Positions 1 through 9,314 of a stretch of 64,000 bases of DNA are shown here, piece after piece (the first letter of the stretch is position 1; the number at the start of each line of letters is the position of its first letter). The DNA is taken from positions 1 to 64,000 of the forward strand of contig JACJXZ010000003.1 in the NCBI GenBank assembly GCA_020636375.1. The letters are read 5' to 3'. Source of the DNA: Lewinellaceae bacterium (GTDB taxonomy: Bacteria; Bacteroidota; Bacteroidia; Chitinophagales; Saprospiraceae). The notes beneath the pieces were generated by a model, which saw only the letters and a program-made list of their open reading frames with translations, was not told the DNA's origin and made no database searches. The position numbers and the translations under genes were made by a program.

Positions 1-128
1 GAACAGCGAATAGCGAACAGCGAATAGCGAATAGCAGACAGGAGGCCACCGGTTCAGGTAGACAGGATGAACAGGATTTACAGGATTTGGGGAACCAAAT
101 GCGTGGGGTAGACAGGATGAACAGGATT
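1..128. repeat. Degenerate short intergenic repeats (AGCGAATAG and ACAGGAT types)
   Basis: Positions 1-36 are built from a 9-11 base unit of the form AACAGCGAATAGCG. Positions 61-88 and 111-128 repeat GACAGGATGAACAGGATT. The second family returns at 5944-5996 and 61189-61221, always between genes. The copies are imperfect and have no regular spacers, so this is not a CRISPR array. Their function is unknown. Confidence 0.75.
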
Positions 129-184
129 GGCTAAAACGGGGCAGCCGAATGTAGCCTCGCCTTATTTCAAAAAACAAAACACTC

Positions 185-1528
185 ATGCCATCAACCAACC
201 GGAGAGACTTTATCAAAACCGCCGCCGCCGGTGCCGCCGCTGTAACGCTGGGGCCGGCAAGCCTTACGGCAAAGCATTACAGAAGAATACTGGGCGCCAA
301 CGAACGAGTTCGGGTTGCCATTCAGGGATGTTACCGCCGGTTTGACGGACTGCTGCCTTCTTTCAGGCAATTGAATAACGTGGACATCGTTTATGTCTGC
401 GATGTTGACGCCAAAAGGCAGGACAGGGCAGTTGCAGCAGTCAAGGAAGCGACGGGGCAGGACACAAAGGCGGAAAAAGATTTTCGGAAAATCCTTCAAC
501 AGGATGATGTCGATGCCGTCTTCCTGGCCACGCCCGACCACTGGCACGCCCCGGCAGCCTGGATGGCCCTGGATGCCGGCAAGCATATCTATATAGAAAA
601 GCCCTGCAGCCACAACCCCAGAGAAGGAGAATTGCTCATCGCCTTTCAGGAGAAATACGGCAAGGTGGTGCAGATGGGTGCCCAGCAGCGCTCCGCCCCG
701 GAGTCCCGGGAGATTATTGCAGAGATACACAATGGCGCGATCGGCGACCCCTATCTGGCCACTGCCTACTATTCCAACGGCAGAGGCAAGGTGGAAGACG
801 CACACCAGGTTGCTCCTCCGGAATGGCTGGACTGGGAACTGTGGCAGGGCCCGGCGCCCCGCCGGCCTTTCCTCGACATCCTGGCCGACTACAACTGGCA
901 CTGGTTCTGGCACTGGGGCACGGGCGAAACCGGCAATAATGCCACCCACGAACTGGATATTGCCCGCTGGGCATTACAGGTGACATATCCGGAGCTGGTT
1001 TACGTGGACGCCGGCAAATACCATTTTAAAGACGACCCCTGGGTGATGTACGACACCATGCTGGCCACCTTCAAATTTCCCGGCGGGAAAACAATACAGT
1101 GGGACGGAAAGAGCCGCAACCCCTATCTCACGTACGGCGGCGGCCGCGGAACTATAATCTACGGTACCGAAGGCAGCGTACACGTCAACCGGGAAGGCTA
1201 CCAGTTGTTCGGCCGAAGCGGCGAATTGGTGCGCGAAAACTTTTCCGGCGGGAAAGAAGCCGGAACCGCCCTGGGCGGCGGCGGCGATATGACCACGCTC
1301 CATGTAAAGAATTTCCTGGATGCCATCCGGGGCGAGGGGACGCTGCATGCTCCTATCGGCGAAGGGGCCATCAGCACCCACCTTTGCCACTATGCCAACA
1401 TCTCTTCCCGAATGGGCAACGCCAGGCTGGAAGTCAACCCCGAAACGGGCAGGTTCAAAGATCAGAGGGTCATGGAGGAATACTGGAGCCGGGAATATGA
1501 AAAAGGTTGGGAACCCCCTTCGATATGA
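185..1528 (+). CDS. Gfo/Idh/MocA family oxidoreductase, Tat-exported
   Basis: A 447-residue NAD(P)-dependent oxidoreductase of the Gfo/Idh/MocA type, typically acting on sugars, sugar acids or inositols. The N-terminus has a twin-arginine signal (RRDFIKTAAAGAAAVTLG, about residues 6-23), so export of the folded, cofactor-loaded enzyme to the periplasm is likely. The Rossmann region follows (VRVAIQG, then VYVCDVDAKR). The family EKP motif is present in IYIEKPCSHNPREG at about residues 137-150, and WHWFWHWGTGETGNNATHE is typical of the C-terminal domain. The start at 185 is chosen because it places the Tat signal first. Substrate cannot be told from the sequence. The gene stands alone upstream of the phosphofructokinase gene on the same strand. 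Confidence 0.9.
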   Translation: MPSTNRRDFIKTAAAGAAAVTLGPASLTAKHYRRILGANERVRVAIQGCYRRFDGLLPSFRQLNNVDIVYVCDVDAKRQDRAVAAVKEATGQDTKAEKDFRKILQQDDVDAVFLATPDHWHAPAAWMALDAGKHIYIEKPCSHNPREGELLIAFQEKYGKVVQMGAQQRSAPESREIIAEIHNGAIGDPYLATAYYSNGRGKVEDAHQVAPPEWLDWELWQGPAPRRPFLDILADYNWHWFWHWGTGETGNNATHELDIARWALQVTYPELVYVDAGKYHFKDDPWVMYDTMLATFKFPGGKTIQWDGKSRNPYLTYGGGRGTIIYGTEGSVHVNREGYQLFGRSGELVRENFSGGKEAGTALGGGGDMTTLHVKNFLDAIRGEGTLHAPIGEGAISTHLCHYANISSRMGNARLEVNPETGRFKDQRVMEEYWSREYEKGWEPPSI

Positions 1529-1604
1529 ATAATTAACGGCCATTTAATTACTTCCCTTTGATAAATTGCCATATTTGCAAATCTCATTTAAGCAATGGCC
1601 AATT

Positions 1605-3833
1605 ATGGAAAAAAGATCAATTGCAGTTCTGACCAGCGGCGGCGACGCGCAGGGCATGAACCCGGCGGTAAGGGCCGTAGTGCGCGCCGCCGTCCACAAA
1701 AGATTTGATATATACCTGATCTACGAAGGATATAAGGGCATGATCCTGGGGGGCAACTACATTCGAAAAGCAGGATGGTCGTCCGTCGGCGGGATATTAC
1801 ACAAAGGAGGTACTTCGATCGGCTCGGCCCGGTCGGATGCTTTCCGCACAGAAGAAGGCCGGCGGCAGGCCGTGTTCAACCTGATCAGCCGGGGGATCGA
1901 CGCGCTGGTCGTGATCGGAGGAGATGGCAGCCTGACCGGCGCCAACGTCCTGCGGCAGGAATGGGCATCCCATGTCGATGTGTTGCTGCGGGAAGGAAAG
2001 ATCGATAATGCGCTGGCTGAAAAATACCGTACTATTTTCATTGCCGGGCTGGTTGGCTCTATCGATAATGACATGTGCGGGACGGACATGACCATCGGCG
2101 CCGATTCGGCCCTGTTCAGGATAACCGAGGCGGTCGACGCCATCATCAGCACCGCTGCCAGCCACCAGCGCACTTTTGTCATAAAAGTAATGGGCAGAAA
2201 CTGTGGCTACCTCGCCCTGATGGCCGGCCTGTCCTGCGGCGCCGATTACGTCTTCATCCCGGAAGATCCCCCCAAGCCGGGGGAATGGGAAGAGAATATG
2301 TGCGCCCTGCTAAAAGCCGGCCGGGAATCCGGCCGGCGGGACAACATCGTCATCGTCGCCGAAGGCGCGCGGGACACCGAAGGGAATCCCATTGGCAGCA
2401 CTTACATCAAACAAGTCCTGGAAGAACGGCTGGGGGAAGATACCCGGATAACCATCCTGGGGCATGTGCAGCGGGGCGGCGCCCCCAGCGCTTATGACCG
2501 TTATATGACGACCCTTCTGGGATGCACGGCAGTAGAAAAGATCGCCTCCAGCTCCGCTGAAGACGAACCGGTATTGATCGGCGTACAGGAAAATGACGTC
2601 ATCACCGTCCCGCTCATGAAGTGCGTGAATGATACTCAGGAAATCCGGGAGATGATCAAAGCCGGCGATTACAGCCGGGCGATGGACCTGAGCGGCGGGG
2701 TATTTGCCGAAGCTTACGAAACCTTGAAAGTGATGATCCGCACCCTGCCCAGCGGAGCGGACCAGGGACAAAGGAAACTGAGAATCGCAATCCTGCACGG
2801 CGGAGGGCCTGCCGCCGGCATGAATACAGCCGCCCTCACCGCTGTGCGCATCGGCCTGGAACACGGCCATACCATGCTCGGCGTCAGCGACAGTTTCCAG
2901 GGGCTGATCAATGGCAAGATCAGGGAAATGGACTGGATGAGCGTGGGCGGTTGGGTAAACATTGGCGGTGCCGAGCTGGGCACCAACCGGAAACCGCTTT
3001 CCGGCACGGATTACTACGCCATTGCCCGGACCATTGAGGAACAGAAGATCGACGCCATTATCATGATCGGCGGCTGGTCCGGTTACCAGGGCATTTACAA
3101 CATGTATAAGAGGCGGGAAGATTTCTCCGCCTTCAACATCCCGATGGTATGCCTGCCGGCCACCATCAACAACAACCTCCCCGGCACCGAGCGAAGCGTC
3201 GGTTCTGATACGGCCCTGAACAACATCATGCACGTTGTCGATAAGATCAAACAATCGGCAGTGGCGTCCAAACGGTGCTTCGTAGTGGAGGTGATGGGCA
3301 GGAACTGCGGTTTCCTGGCCCTGATCAGCGGCATTGCCACCGGTGCCGAGCGGGTCTACCTCCACGAGGAAGGCGTAAAGCTCTCGGACCTGCAAAAAGA
3401 CCTGGAAAAGCTGGTCGATGGCTTCTCCAAAGGGAAGCGCCTCGGGCTGATGATCCGAAACGAGCGGGCGAACCATTTGTATACGACAGCCTTCATGGCG
3501 GCCCTGTTCGAAGAAGAAGGGGGCGCGCTGTTCGATGTGCGGCAGGCCATCCTCGGCCACCTGCAGCAGGGCGGCGACCCCTCGCCTCACGACCGCATCC
3601 TGGCCATCAGGCTGTCCCGCCTGTGTATCGAACACCTGATCGGGGAATGCCTCGCCGGCCGCAAATCGGTTTCTTTCATCGGCCAGCAAAAGGGAAAAGT
3701 AGATTTTGTCGATATGTCCCGATGGACCGACCTGGTGGACACGGAGTTCCAACGGCCAAAAAGCCAGTGGTGGATGAACCTAAGGCCGATCGCCCGGAGC
3801 ATGGCGGAATCTCCCCATGATACGGAATATTAA
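1605..3833 (+). CDS. pfk: 6-phosphofructokinase, tandem (eukaryotic-type) two-domain form
   Basis: Phosphorylates fructose-6-phosphate with ATP, the committed step of glycolysis. The 742-residue protein is two PfkA domains in tandem, about twice the usual bacterial 320 residues. The N-half is catalytic in appearance: GGDAQGMN (12-19), GGDGSLTGAN (105-114), GSIDND with the catalytic Asp at 154, then SHQRTF and VMGRNCGYLAL. The C-half has GGGPAAGMN, IGGWSGYQG and PATINNNLPG, so the catalytic Asp is Asn there, as in the regulatory C-half of animal and fungal enzymes. Local wording (EW after GGDGSLTGAN, LVGSIDND.CGTDMTIG.DSAL, GADTALN-like and DRIKQSA-like stretches) is nearer to eukaryotic PFK than to E. 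coli PfkA. ATG 1605 is preferred to 1566 because the domain starts immediately after it. Confidence 0.93.
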   Translation: MEKRSIAVLTSGGDAQGMNPAVRAVVRAAVHKRFDIYLIYEGYKGMILGGNYIRKAGWSSVGGILHKGGTSIGSARSDAFRTEEGRRQAVFNLISRGIDALVVIGGDGSLTGANVLRQEWASHVDVLLREGKIDNALAEKYRTIFIAGLVGSIDNDMCGTDMTIGADSALFRITEAVDAIISTAASHQRTFVIKVMGRNCGYLALMAGLSCGADYVFIPEDPPKPGEWEENMCALLKAGRESGRRDNIVIVAEGARDTEGNPIGSTYIKQVLEERLGEDTRITILGHVQRGGAPSAYDRYMTTLLGCTAVEKIASSSAEDEPVLIGVQENDVITVPLMKCVNDTQEIREMIKAGDYSRAMDLSGGVFAEAYETLKVMIRTLPSGADQGQRKLRIAILHGGGPAAGMNTAALTAVRIGLEHGHTMLGVSDSFQGLINGKIREMDWMSVGGWVNIGGAELGTNRKPLSGTDYYAIARTIEEQKIDAIIMIGGWSGYQGIYNMYKRREDFSAFNIPMVCLPATINNNLPGTERSVGSDTALNNIMHVVDKIKQSAVASKRCFVVEVMGRNCGFLALISGIATGAERVYLHEEGVKLSDLQKDLEKLVDGFSKGKRLGLMIRNERANHLYTTAFMAALFEEEGGALFDVRQAILGHLQQGGDPSPHDRILAIRLSRLCIEHLIGECLAGRKSVSFIGQQKGKVDFVDMSRWTDLVDTEFQRPKSQWWMNLRPIARSMAESPHDTEY

Positions 3834-3840
3834 GTGATTT

Positions 3841-5175
3841 TTATTCGAAGATTTCTTCCAGTCTCCGCTCCAGGGCTTCGCCGCGCAGGTTGCGGGCCAG
3901 GATGCGCCCCTCTGCATCCAGCAGCACCGTGTGCGGAATGGAGCGCACGCCGTAGGCCTGCGCCGCTTCATTGCTCCAGCCCTTGAGGTCGCTGACGTGG
4001 TGCCATTCCAGGCCATCTTGTTCGATAGCCTGAATCCAGCGGTCGTGGGTTTTGTCGAGGCTGACCCCCAGGACGTCGAAGCCCTTTTCTTTGTATTTCT
4101 TGTACATGCGGACCACATTGGGGTTCTCGCGGCGGCAGGGCCCGCACCAGCTGGCCCAGAAGTCAAGCAGCACGACCTTGCCGCGCAGATCGCTGAGGCT
4201 CATCTCTCCCCCATCCGGAGTTTTCTGGGTAAAGTCCGGTGCCTGCCCGCCCACGACGAAGCTTTTCATCTGCTCGATCTGCGCCTGCATGCCGGCAGCA
4301 GCAGAGGGGTCGCTGTCCTTAAAGGATTCAACAAACTGCCCGGCATAGTATACGAACAGGCCGTTATTTTTCTGCTTCAACGTAGCGATCACGCCCGACA
4401 GGGCCAGCTTGTGGGTAAGGCCGCCCTTTTCCAGCTTTGCCAACGCCCCGTCGAGGTAGGCCCGCTGCTGGTCCTCCGGAAGCCCTACGCTGATGATAGT
4501 GGTGGTGTAACTGCGGAAACCTTCAAACGTCCAGGGTAAATACTGGAAGGCCGGGTCCTTAAAATCTACGAAATGAAAATATTCGTTGGCAAAGTAGTCG
4601 ATTTCGTTCTCATAGCCGGCTCCGTTGTTCTGATAGCTGAGCAACGTGTTTATGGCGGCGACTTTACCCAGCAGGGGGTCTTTTTTTTCCATGGCTTCCA
4701 GCAGGGCGAGCTTCTCTTCGTCCAGAGCTTTCAGCTGCGCCGTGACCTTGTCCTGGCCTTCCCCGGCGGCCATCTGGTACTGGCGGGAGAGGATGCTGCC
4801 GCGGGATTGCAGCTCGTTCAGCTGTTCCTTCAATGCCTGGTAGGCTTCATTGACCGGCGATTCGATGGCAGCGCTCCGGAAGCTCCGGCAGTGACCCCGG
4901 AGTACCACCTGCTCCTCCTGGCCCAGGATGACCGGCGCCAGATTCTGAGTATTGACCCCCACATAATAAAAGCGGTTCCCGGCCGACGGGAGCTGAAACT
5001 CGTACACGCCTTCCCCGGTTTTCTCGGGTTGCCGTATCGGAAAGAAAGAACTGCCGTCAAACTCGAACAGGGACGGGCTTTCGACACATGCCTGTAATTC
5101 ACAGCGAAGGCTGGCCTGGGCAAAAACGCCGAAGCTCATCACACTAAGTATACTCGTAAAAATGTACCTTGTCAT
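3841..5175 (-). CDS. TlpA-like thioredoxin-fold protein with N-terminal DUF4369-like region
   Basis: A 444-residue exported thiol-disulfide protein. It begins with a short signal peptide (MTRYIFTSILSVMSFGVFAQA). The N-terminal 200 residues resemble the DUF4369 region that precedes many Bacteroidota TlpA domains. The C-terminal 140 residues form an AhpC/TSA-thioredoxin domain with the redox motif FWASWCGPCRRENP and a cis-Pro loop (VRSIPHTVLLD). A role in periplasmic thiol reduction or cytochrome c maturation is the family norm; the partner is unknown. The start at 5175 puts the signal peptide first; the longer ORF start at 5265 would add an unlikely extension. The stop lies 7 bases from the stop of the convergent phosphofructokinase gene. 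Confidence 0.88.
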   Translation of the reverse strand: MTRYIFTSILSVMSFGVFAQASLRCELQACVESPSLFEFDGSSFFPIRQPEKTGEGVYEFQLPSAGNRFYYVGVNTQNLAPVILGQEEQVVLRGHCRSFRSAAIESPVNEAYQALKEQLNELQSRGSILSRQYQMAAGEGQDKVTAQLKALDEEKLALLEAMEKKDPLLGKVAAINTLLSYQNNGAGYENEIDYFANEYFHFVDFKDPAFQYLPWTFEGFRSYTTTIISVGLPEDQQRAYLDGALAKLEKGGLTHKLALSGVIATLKQKNNGLFVYYAGQFVESFKDSDPSAAAGMQAQIEQMKSFVVGGQAPDFTQKTPDGGEMSLSDLRGKVVLLDFWASWCGPCRRENPNVVRMYKKYKEKGFDVLGVSLDKTHDRWIQAIEQDGLEWHHVSDLKGWSNEAAQAYGVRSIPHTVLLDAEGRILARNLRGEALERRLEEIFE

Positions 5176-5262
5176 TGCCGGTTGTTGTTTTTTAAATATA
5201 TTTAGAGCAGTAAGTAAGCGGACAGGATGGCTTTTCGTTTGAAAAACAGACAATACAAAAGC

Positions 5263-5292
5263 CAAAAATAACGGTATTTGCGGGGATGCAAA
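5263..5292 (-). promoter_or_regulatory. Candidate Bacteroidota promoter for the TlpA-like gene
   Basis: On the minus strand TTTG (5289-5292) is followed after 18 bases by TATTTTTG (5263-5270). This fits the Bacteroidota sigma-ABfr pattern TTTG / TAnnTTTG. It lies 88 bases upstream of the chosen start at 5175. Confidence 0.6.
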
Positions 5293-5453
5293 AATTGTCC
5301 GTTGGTTTTCGCAAAAATGGGGGCGGCAACCAGGATCACATCCTGCCGCATTTCCCGCTCATCGAAGCCAAAGGCTTTCCCGTCTAAGCGCTAAAGCAGT
5401 ACACCAACAATTGCTTAACTTACAGGTTCTATTTAAAAACCAAGGATCAGAAC

Positions 5454-5936
5454 ATGCGCTATCGCAAAGAATTCAATTTCAATAACAACAACCCCTTCAG
5501 TTCCATCACCGGCATACTCCTGGTCGTGCTGTTCCTGGTGGCGCTGTATTTTATCGCCCGCGCCATATTCACCATATTATATTACCTCTCTCCGATCATG
5601 ATCGTAGCGGCCCTCATCATTGATTACAAAGTGGTGTTGGGTTACGCCAAATGGCTGGGCGGGCTGCTCAAAGACAACCTGCTGCTGGGCATCGGCGCCA
5701 TCGTGCTGAGCGTACTGGGCTTTCCGGTCCTTTCAGCTTTCCTGCTGGGCAAAGCGCTTTTCAGGAGGCAGGTGAAAAAAGCCCGGGAAGAACCGGAATC
5801 GGGCCAGATAGGAGAATTCATAGAATATGAAGAGTTGGATGACGAACACCTGGAACTACCGCGCATCGAAAAGGAAGAAAGAAAGCCGGACCGCCCGCGG
5901 AAAACGGACAACCGGTATGACGAATTTTTTGAGTAG
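5454..5936 (+). CDS. Small integral membrane protein of unknown function
   Basis: A 160-residue protein that I do not recognise. The N-terminus is polar and Asn-rich (FNFNNNNPFSS). Two or three hydrophobic helices follow (about 15-35, 38-52 and 70-96, for example ILLVVLFLVALYFIARAIF). The C-terminal 60 residues are strongly charged (Glu/Arg/Lys), presumably cytoplasmic, and end in DNRYDEFFE. It is the only plus-strand gene between the TlpA-like gene and the glycosyltransferase, and is followed by short degenerate repeats. Confidence 0.75.
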   Translation: MRYRKEFNFNNNNPFSSITGILLVVLFLVALYFIARAIFTILYYLSPIMIVAALIIDYKVVLGYAKWLGGLLKDNLLLGIGAIVLSVLGFPVLSAFLLGKALFRRQVKKAREEPESGQIGEFIEYEELDDEHLELPRIEKEERKPDRPRKTDNRYDEFFE

Positions 5937-5943
5937 ATACATG

Positions 5944-5996
5944 GACAGGATTATCAGGATTTAAAAGTAGACAGGATTAACAGGATTGACAGGATG
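5944..5996. repeat. ACAGGATT-type degenerate repeat
   Basis: GACAGGATTATCAGGATTT, then GACAGGATTAACAGGATTG and ACAGGATG. Same family as 61-128 and 61189-61221. The rest of the gap up to 6198 contains nothing I can name. Confidence 0.75.
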
Positions 5997-6198
5997 TAGC
6001 GGGCCGGCGCCAACAGGAACTGCCAGCCCTGCTGCGTAGGCCATAGGCCGGCGCAGCCGTCGGGTTGTTAATCCTGTCTGCACATACTTACTCGACTTTG
6101 GATGGTCTTGCATAAAGGCGGACGGCGGAAAAACAGGCTCTGAACGCCCATTCGTTGGCTGTTTCCGACTTCCGACTTCGCACTTCCGACTTATAACA

Positions 6199-7413
6199 GT
6201 GGCACGTCCAAAGTCCAGTCATTGCACAGCCTCATGGTCCGTGTCAAAAGCAAAGTCTTTGTTGTTAACCTTACTCTCCGTTGCCGGCCTTGGCCTGTTG
6301 TTGGCCTACGCCATTATCCTCCAGCGCTGCCTGACCGCCTGGAACGCCCTGACGGAATGGGAACGGCCGGCCGGCTACGATCCACGGACTTTCATCAGCG
6401 TACTCATCCCCGCCCGCAATGAAGCCCCGGTCATCGGCCAGTTGCTGGACTCCCTCCGTCGGCAGTCGTATCCCGAAGAACTTTTCGAAGTCATCGTCAT
6501 CGACGACCATTCCTCCGACGATACGGCGGCCTTCGTAGAGCAACATCCGATGCCCAACCTTCGTTTGTTGTATCTTGCCGCCCACCTTGATCCCGCAGAA
6601 AAGGTTCTTTCCTACAAGAAAAAGGCGTTGGCGTTGGGCGTGGAACATGCCAGCGGAACTTTGATCGTAACTACCGACGCCGATTGCGTTGCTCCGCCAG
6701 ATTGGCTGGCGAGCCACGCCGCTTTCCACGAAATGACTGGTGCCTCGTTCATTGCTGCCCCTGTGCTGTTTCACCGGGAGCAGAACCTGCTGCAGCGCTT
6801 CCAGTCCCTCGATTTCATCGGCATGATGGCCGTCACCGGCGCAGGCATTCAAGGCCGCTTTCTCTATATGTCCAATGGCGCCAACCTGGCTTTTACGAAA
6901 GCCCTTTTTCAGGAAATTGGCGGCTACATGGGCAATGAGCAATTTGCTTCGGGGGATGACATTTTCCTCATACAAAAAGCAGCCGCCAGACGGCCGGGCA
7001 AAGTGGCTTTTCTCAAAAGCCGGGAGGTTACCATACATAGCCTTCCTGTGCCGGATTGGAAGAGCTTCGTAAACCAACGCCTCCGTTGGGGGACGAAAAA
7101 CGCCAGCTATAAGGATTGGCGCATCACCGCTGTCCTGGGCCTCGTATTCCTGCTCTGCTGGTTTATCCCCGGCATGTTTTTGACTGCGCCATTGTTCGGG
7201 TTTTACGGCCTTGGCCTGGCGCTTGCTCTTTTTGCCGGGAAGGGCCTTGCCGATTACCTGTTCCTTAACACAGCCGCCGCTTTTTTTGACCGCTCCCGGC
7301 TCCTGAAAGATTTTTGGCTGCTGGAAGGCATGCATGTGTTGTATATCGCCGCAATCGGTTTGCTTTCCTTGCTGATAAGGCAGTATGAGTGGAAGGGCCG
7401 GCGGGTGAGGTGA
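6199..7413 (+). CDS. Family 2 glycosyltransferase, membrane-anchored processive type
   Basis: A membrane glycosyltransferase of about 390-404 residues. One N-terminal helix (LLLTLLSVAGLGLLLAYAII) is followed by a GT-A domain with ISVLIPARNE, the nucleotide-binding IVIDDHSSDDT, the metal-binding TTDADC, and the acceptor-site motif QRLRWG, which is the Q..RW signature of processive GT2 enzymes. At least two further helices lie at the C-terminus. It should transfer a sugar from a nucleotide-sugar to a cell-surface polymer or lipid; the product is unknown. The start is uncertain: GTG 6199 or GTG 6241 are possible, and both keep the first helix. It stands alone and is convergent with the BtpA-family gene. 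Confidence 0.88.
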   Translation: MARPKSSHCTASWSVSKAKSLLLTLLSVAGLGLLLAYAIILQRCLTAWNALTEWERPAGYDPRTFISVLIPARNEAPVIGQLLDSLRRQSYPEELFEVIVIDDHSSDDTAAFVEQHPMPNLRLLYLAAHLDPAEKVLSYKKKALALGVEHASGTLIVTTDADCVAPPDWLASHAAFHEMTGASFIAAPVLFHREQNLLQRFQSLDFIGMMAVTGAGIQGRFLYMSNGANLAFTKALFQEIGGYMGNEQFASGDDIFLIQKAAARRPGKVAFLKSREVTIHSLPVPDWKSFVNQRLRWGTKNASYKDWRITAVLGLVFLLCWFIPGMFLTAPLFGFYGLGLALALFAGKGLADYLFLNTAAAFFDRSRLLKDFWLLEGMHVLYIAAIGLLSLLIRQYEWKGRRVR

Positions 7414-7434
7414 GCCTGCCTTAGAAACAGCTTC

Positions 7435-8238
7435 TTACAACCGCCCCACCACCTCCATCAACTGCGCCACCCGGCTCTCTTCCACGGAGTTGGCCCAGTA
7501 CCCGCCCACCTTCAGTGACGACCCGACGATCACCCCATCACAATAAGGCCAGTATTCCGAAATGTTGTCCGGCCCAATCCCGGAACCGATCAGGAGAGGA
7601 AGAGAGGAAGCCTCCCGGGCAGCCCGCACATCCTGCACCGAGGCAGCCTCGCCGGTAGCGCTTCCCGTAATGATGAGGCCGTCGCTGCGAAAAAATTCTG
7701 CGGCTCTGGCGGTTTCCGCCAGGCTCACGTCGGCGGTAATAGCGTGCGCGCTGTGCTTCTTCTTGATGTCCGTCAGTACCAGGATGCGATCGGCACCGAT
7801 GACCCGCCGGTAGCGGAGCAGTTCCCCGGCATCGCTCTGCAGCAGCCCCTCGTCGGCCACATGAGCGAAGGCAAAACCCTCCGCCCGGATGAACTCCAGG
7901 CCAGCGGCCAGGGCGACAGCCAGGGCTTCCCGGTTGGCACCCGCCAGCACCTGAACGCCGCAAGGCAGGGAGCAGGCTCGTTTGACCGCAATGGCTACAG
8001 CAGTCATGGCCGCCGTAATTTCCGGGCCTGCCTGCCTGCGCAGATAGGGAGTGTCGTGCATATTTTCTATCATAACCGCCGGCAGGCCGCAACGCTGGTA
8101 GAGTTCAGCTTCCCATACCGCCTGTTCAATAACCGGCGCCATATTTCCTCCGTAGGCCGGGGTTCCCGGCAGCGCCTGTACGTGGATCATGCCGATCACC
8201 GGCTTGGCCGGGCCGAAGACATCCCTCAAGGTATGCAT
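7435..8238 (-). CDS. BtpA/SgcQ family TIM-barrel protein
   Basis: A 267-residue protein of the BtpA/SgcQ family (COG0434), a TIM-barrel group named from cyanobacterial photosystem I assembly but widespread in non-photosynthetic bacteria. Recognisable stretches are IGMIHVQALPGTPAYGG at the N-terminus, MIENMHDTPYLR, FAFAHVADEGLLQSDAGELLRYR, and the C-terminal SGIGPDNISEYW with GVIVGSSLK. The start at 8238 begins directly at the conserved domain. It diverges from psuG with a 73-base gap, which suggests that both act in nucleoside or sugar-phosphate catabolism, although the reaction of this family is not established here. Confidence 0.85.
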   Translation of the reverse strand: MHTLRDVFGPAKPVIGMIHVQALPGTPAYGGNMAPVIEQAVWEAELYQRCGLPAVMIENMHDTPYLRRQAGPEITAAMTAVAIAVKRACSLPCGVQVLAGANREALAVALAAGLEFIRAEGFAFAHVADEGLLQSDAGELLRYRRVIGADRILVLTDIKKKHSAHAITADVSLAETARAAEFFRSDGLIITGSATGEAASVQDVRAAREASSLPLLIGSGIGPDNISEYWPYCDGVIVGSSLKVGGYWANSVEESRVAQLMEVVGRL

Positions 8239-8311
8239 GCGCAATTTTTTGTTTTGTTCGCTAAAATAATCCAACTTGATTGTTAAATTGTCTGCATATT
8301 CCCAAAATACT

Positions 8312-9277
8312 ATGGTCAATCATTATTTAGATATCGCCCCGGAAGTTAAAGACGCGCTCAACGAAGGCCATCCTGTCGTCGCGCTGGAATCAACGATCAT
8401 TTCCCATGGAATGCCTTATCCGCAAAATGCGGAGACCGCCCTGCGGGTCGAACAACAGGTCCGTACCGCCGGCGCCATTCCCGCCACCATTGCCATTCTC
8501 GGGGGGCGGCTCAAAGCCGGCCTCAGCCCCAGGGAGATCGACTACCTGGGCGGCCAGGGCGTAAAAGTCGCCAAGGTGAGCCGCCGCGACCTGCCCGTCC
8601 TGCTCACCAGCGGCGGAGACGGGGCCACCACAGTGGCCTCCACCATGATCATCGCCCGGCTGGCGGGTATCCCCGTCTTTGCTACCGGCGGCATCGGAGG
8701 CGTACACCGGGGCGCTGCCCAAACCATGGACATCTCCGCCGACCTCCAGGAATTGGCGCGCACCAATATGGCTGTCATCTGCGCCGGCGCCAAATCCATA
8801 CTCGACCTGGAACTTACCCTCGAATATCTGGAAACCCACGGCGTACCGGTCCTGGGATACCAGACAGAGGAGTTTCCAGCCTTTTACAGCCGGGATAGCG
8901 GCCTGCCCGTCGATTACCGTATGGATGACCCTGCCGCCATCGCCAAAGTGATGAACGCCAAATGGGAGCTGGGGCTGGACGGCGGCCTGCTCGTGGCCAA
9001 CCCCATCCCGGAAGCCGAAGCAATCCCTAAAGCCGATATGGAGGACGCTATTTCCCGGGCCCTGGCCGAAGCCGACACCAAAGCCATCAAAGGCAAAGCG
9101 CTGACGCCTTTCCTGTTGGCAAAAATCGAAGCGCTTACCGGAGGCAGAAGCCTGCAGGCCAATATCCAACTGATCCTCAACAATGCCGCACTGGCCGCCG
9201 CAATAGCCGTAGCCTACGCGAACCTGCTGCCCAAAGGAAACCCTTTGTCGGCCCGATATGGCCAGGAAGCCGGTTGA
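8312..9277 (+). CDS. psuG: Pseudouridine-5'-phosphate glycosidase
   Basis: Cleaves the C-C glycosidic bond of pseudouridine 5'-phosphate to uracil and ribose-5-phosphate. At 321 residues it is close to the E. coli enzyme (312). Family signatures are ALESTIISHGMPYPQN near the N-terminus, LLTSGGDGATTVASTM, FATGGIGGVHRGA, and CAGAKSILDL, which carries the active-site Lys. ATG 8312 is preferred over 8276 because the added residues are not part of the family. No PfkB-type pseudouridine kinase (psuK) lies next to it; instead the neighbour is the divergent BtpA-family gene. Confidence 0.95.
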   Translation: MVNHYLDIAPEVKDALNEGHPVVALESTIISHGMPYPQNAETALRVEQQVRTAGAIPATIAILGGRLKAGLSPREIDYLGGQGVKVAKVSRRDLPVLLTSGGDGATTVASTMIIARLAGIPVFATGGIGGVHRGAAQTMDISADLQELARTNMAVICAGAKSILDLELTLEYLETHGVPVLGYQTEEFPAFYSRDSGLPVDYRMDDPAAIAKVMNAKWELGLDGGLLVANPIPEAEAIPKADMEDAISRALAEADTKAIKGKALTPFLLAKIEALTGGRSLQANIQLILNNAALAAAIAVAYANLLPKGNPLSARYGQEAG

Positions 9278-9314
9278 CTGCCGTTATTCATTCTTTTGGT
9301 GGTGTATTAACATT

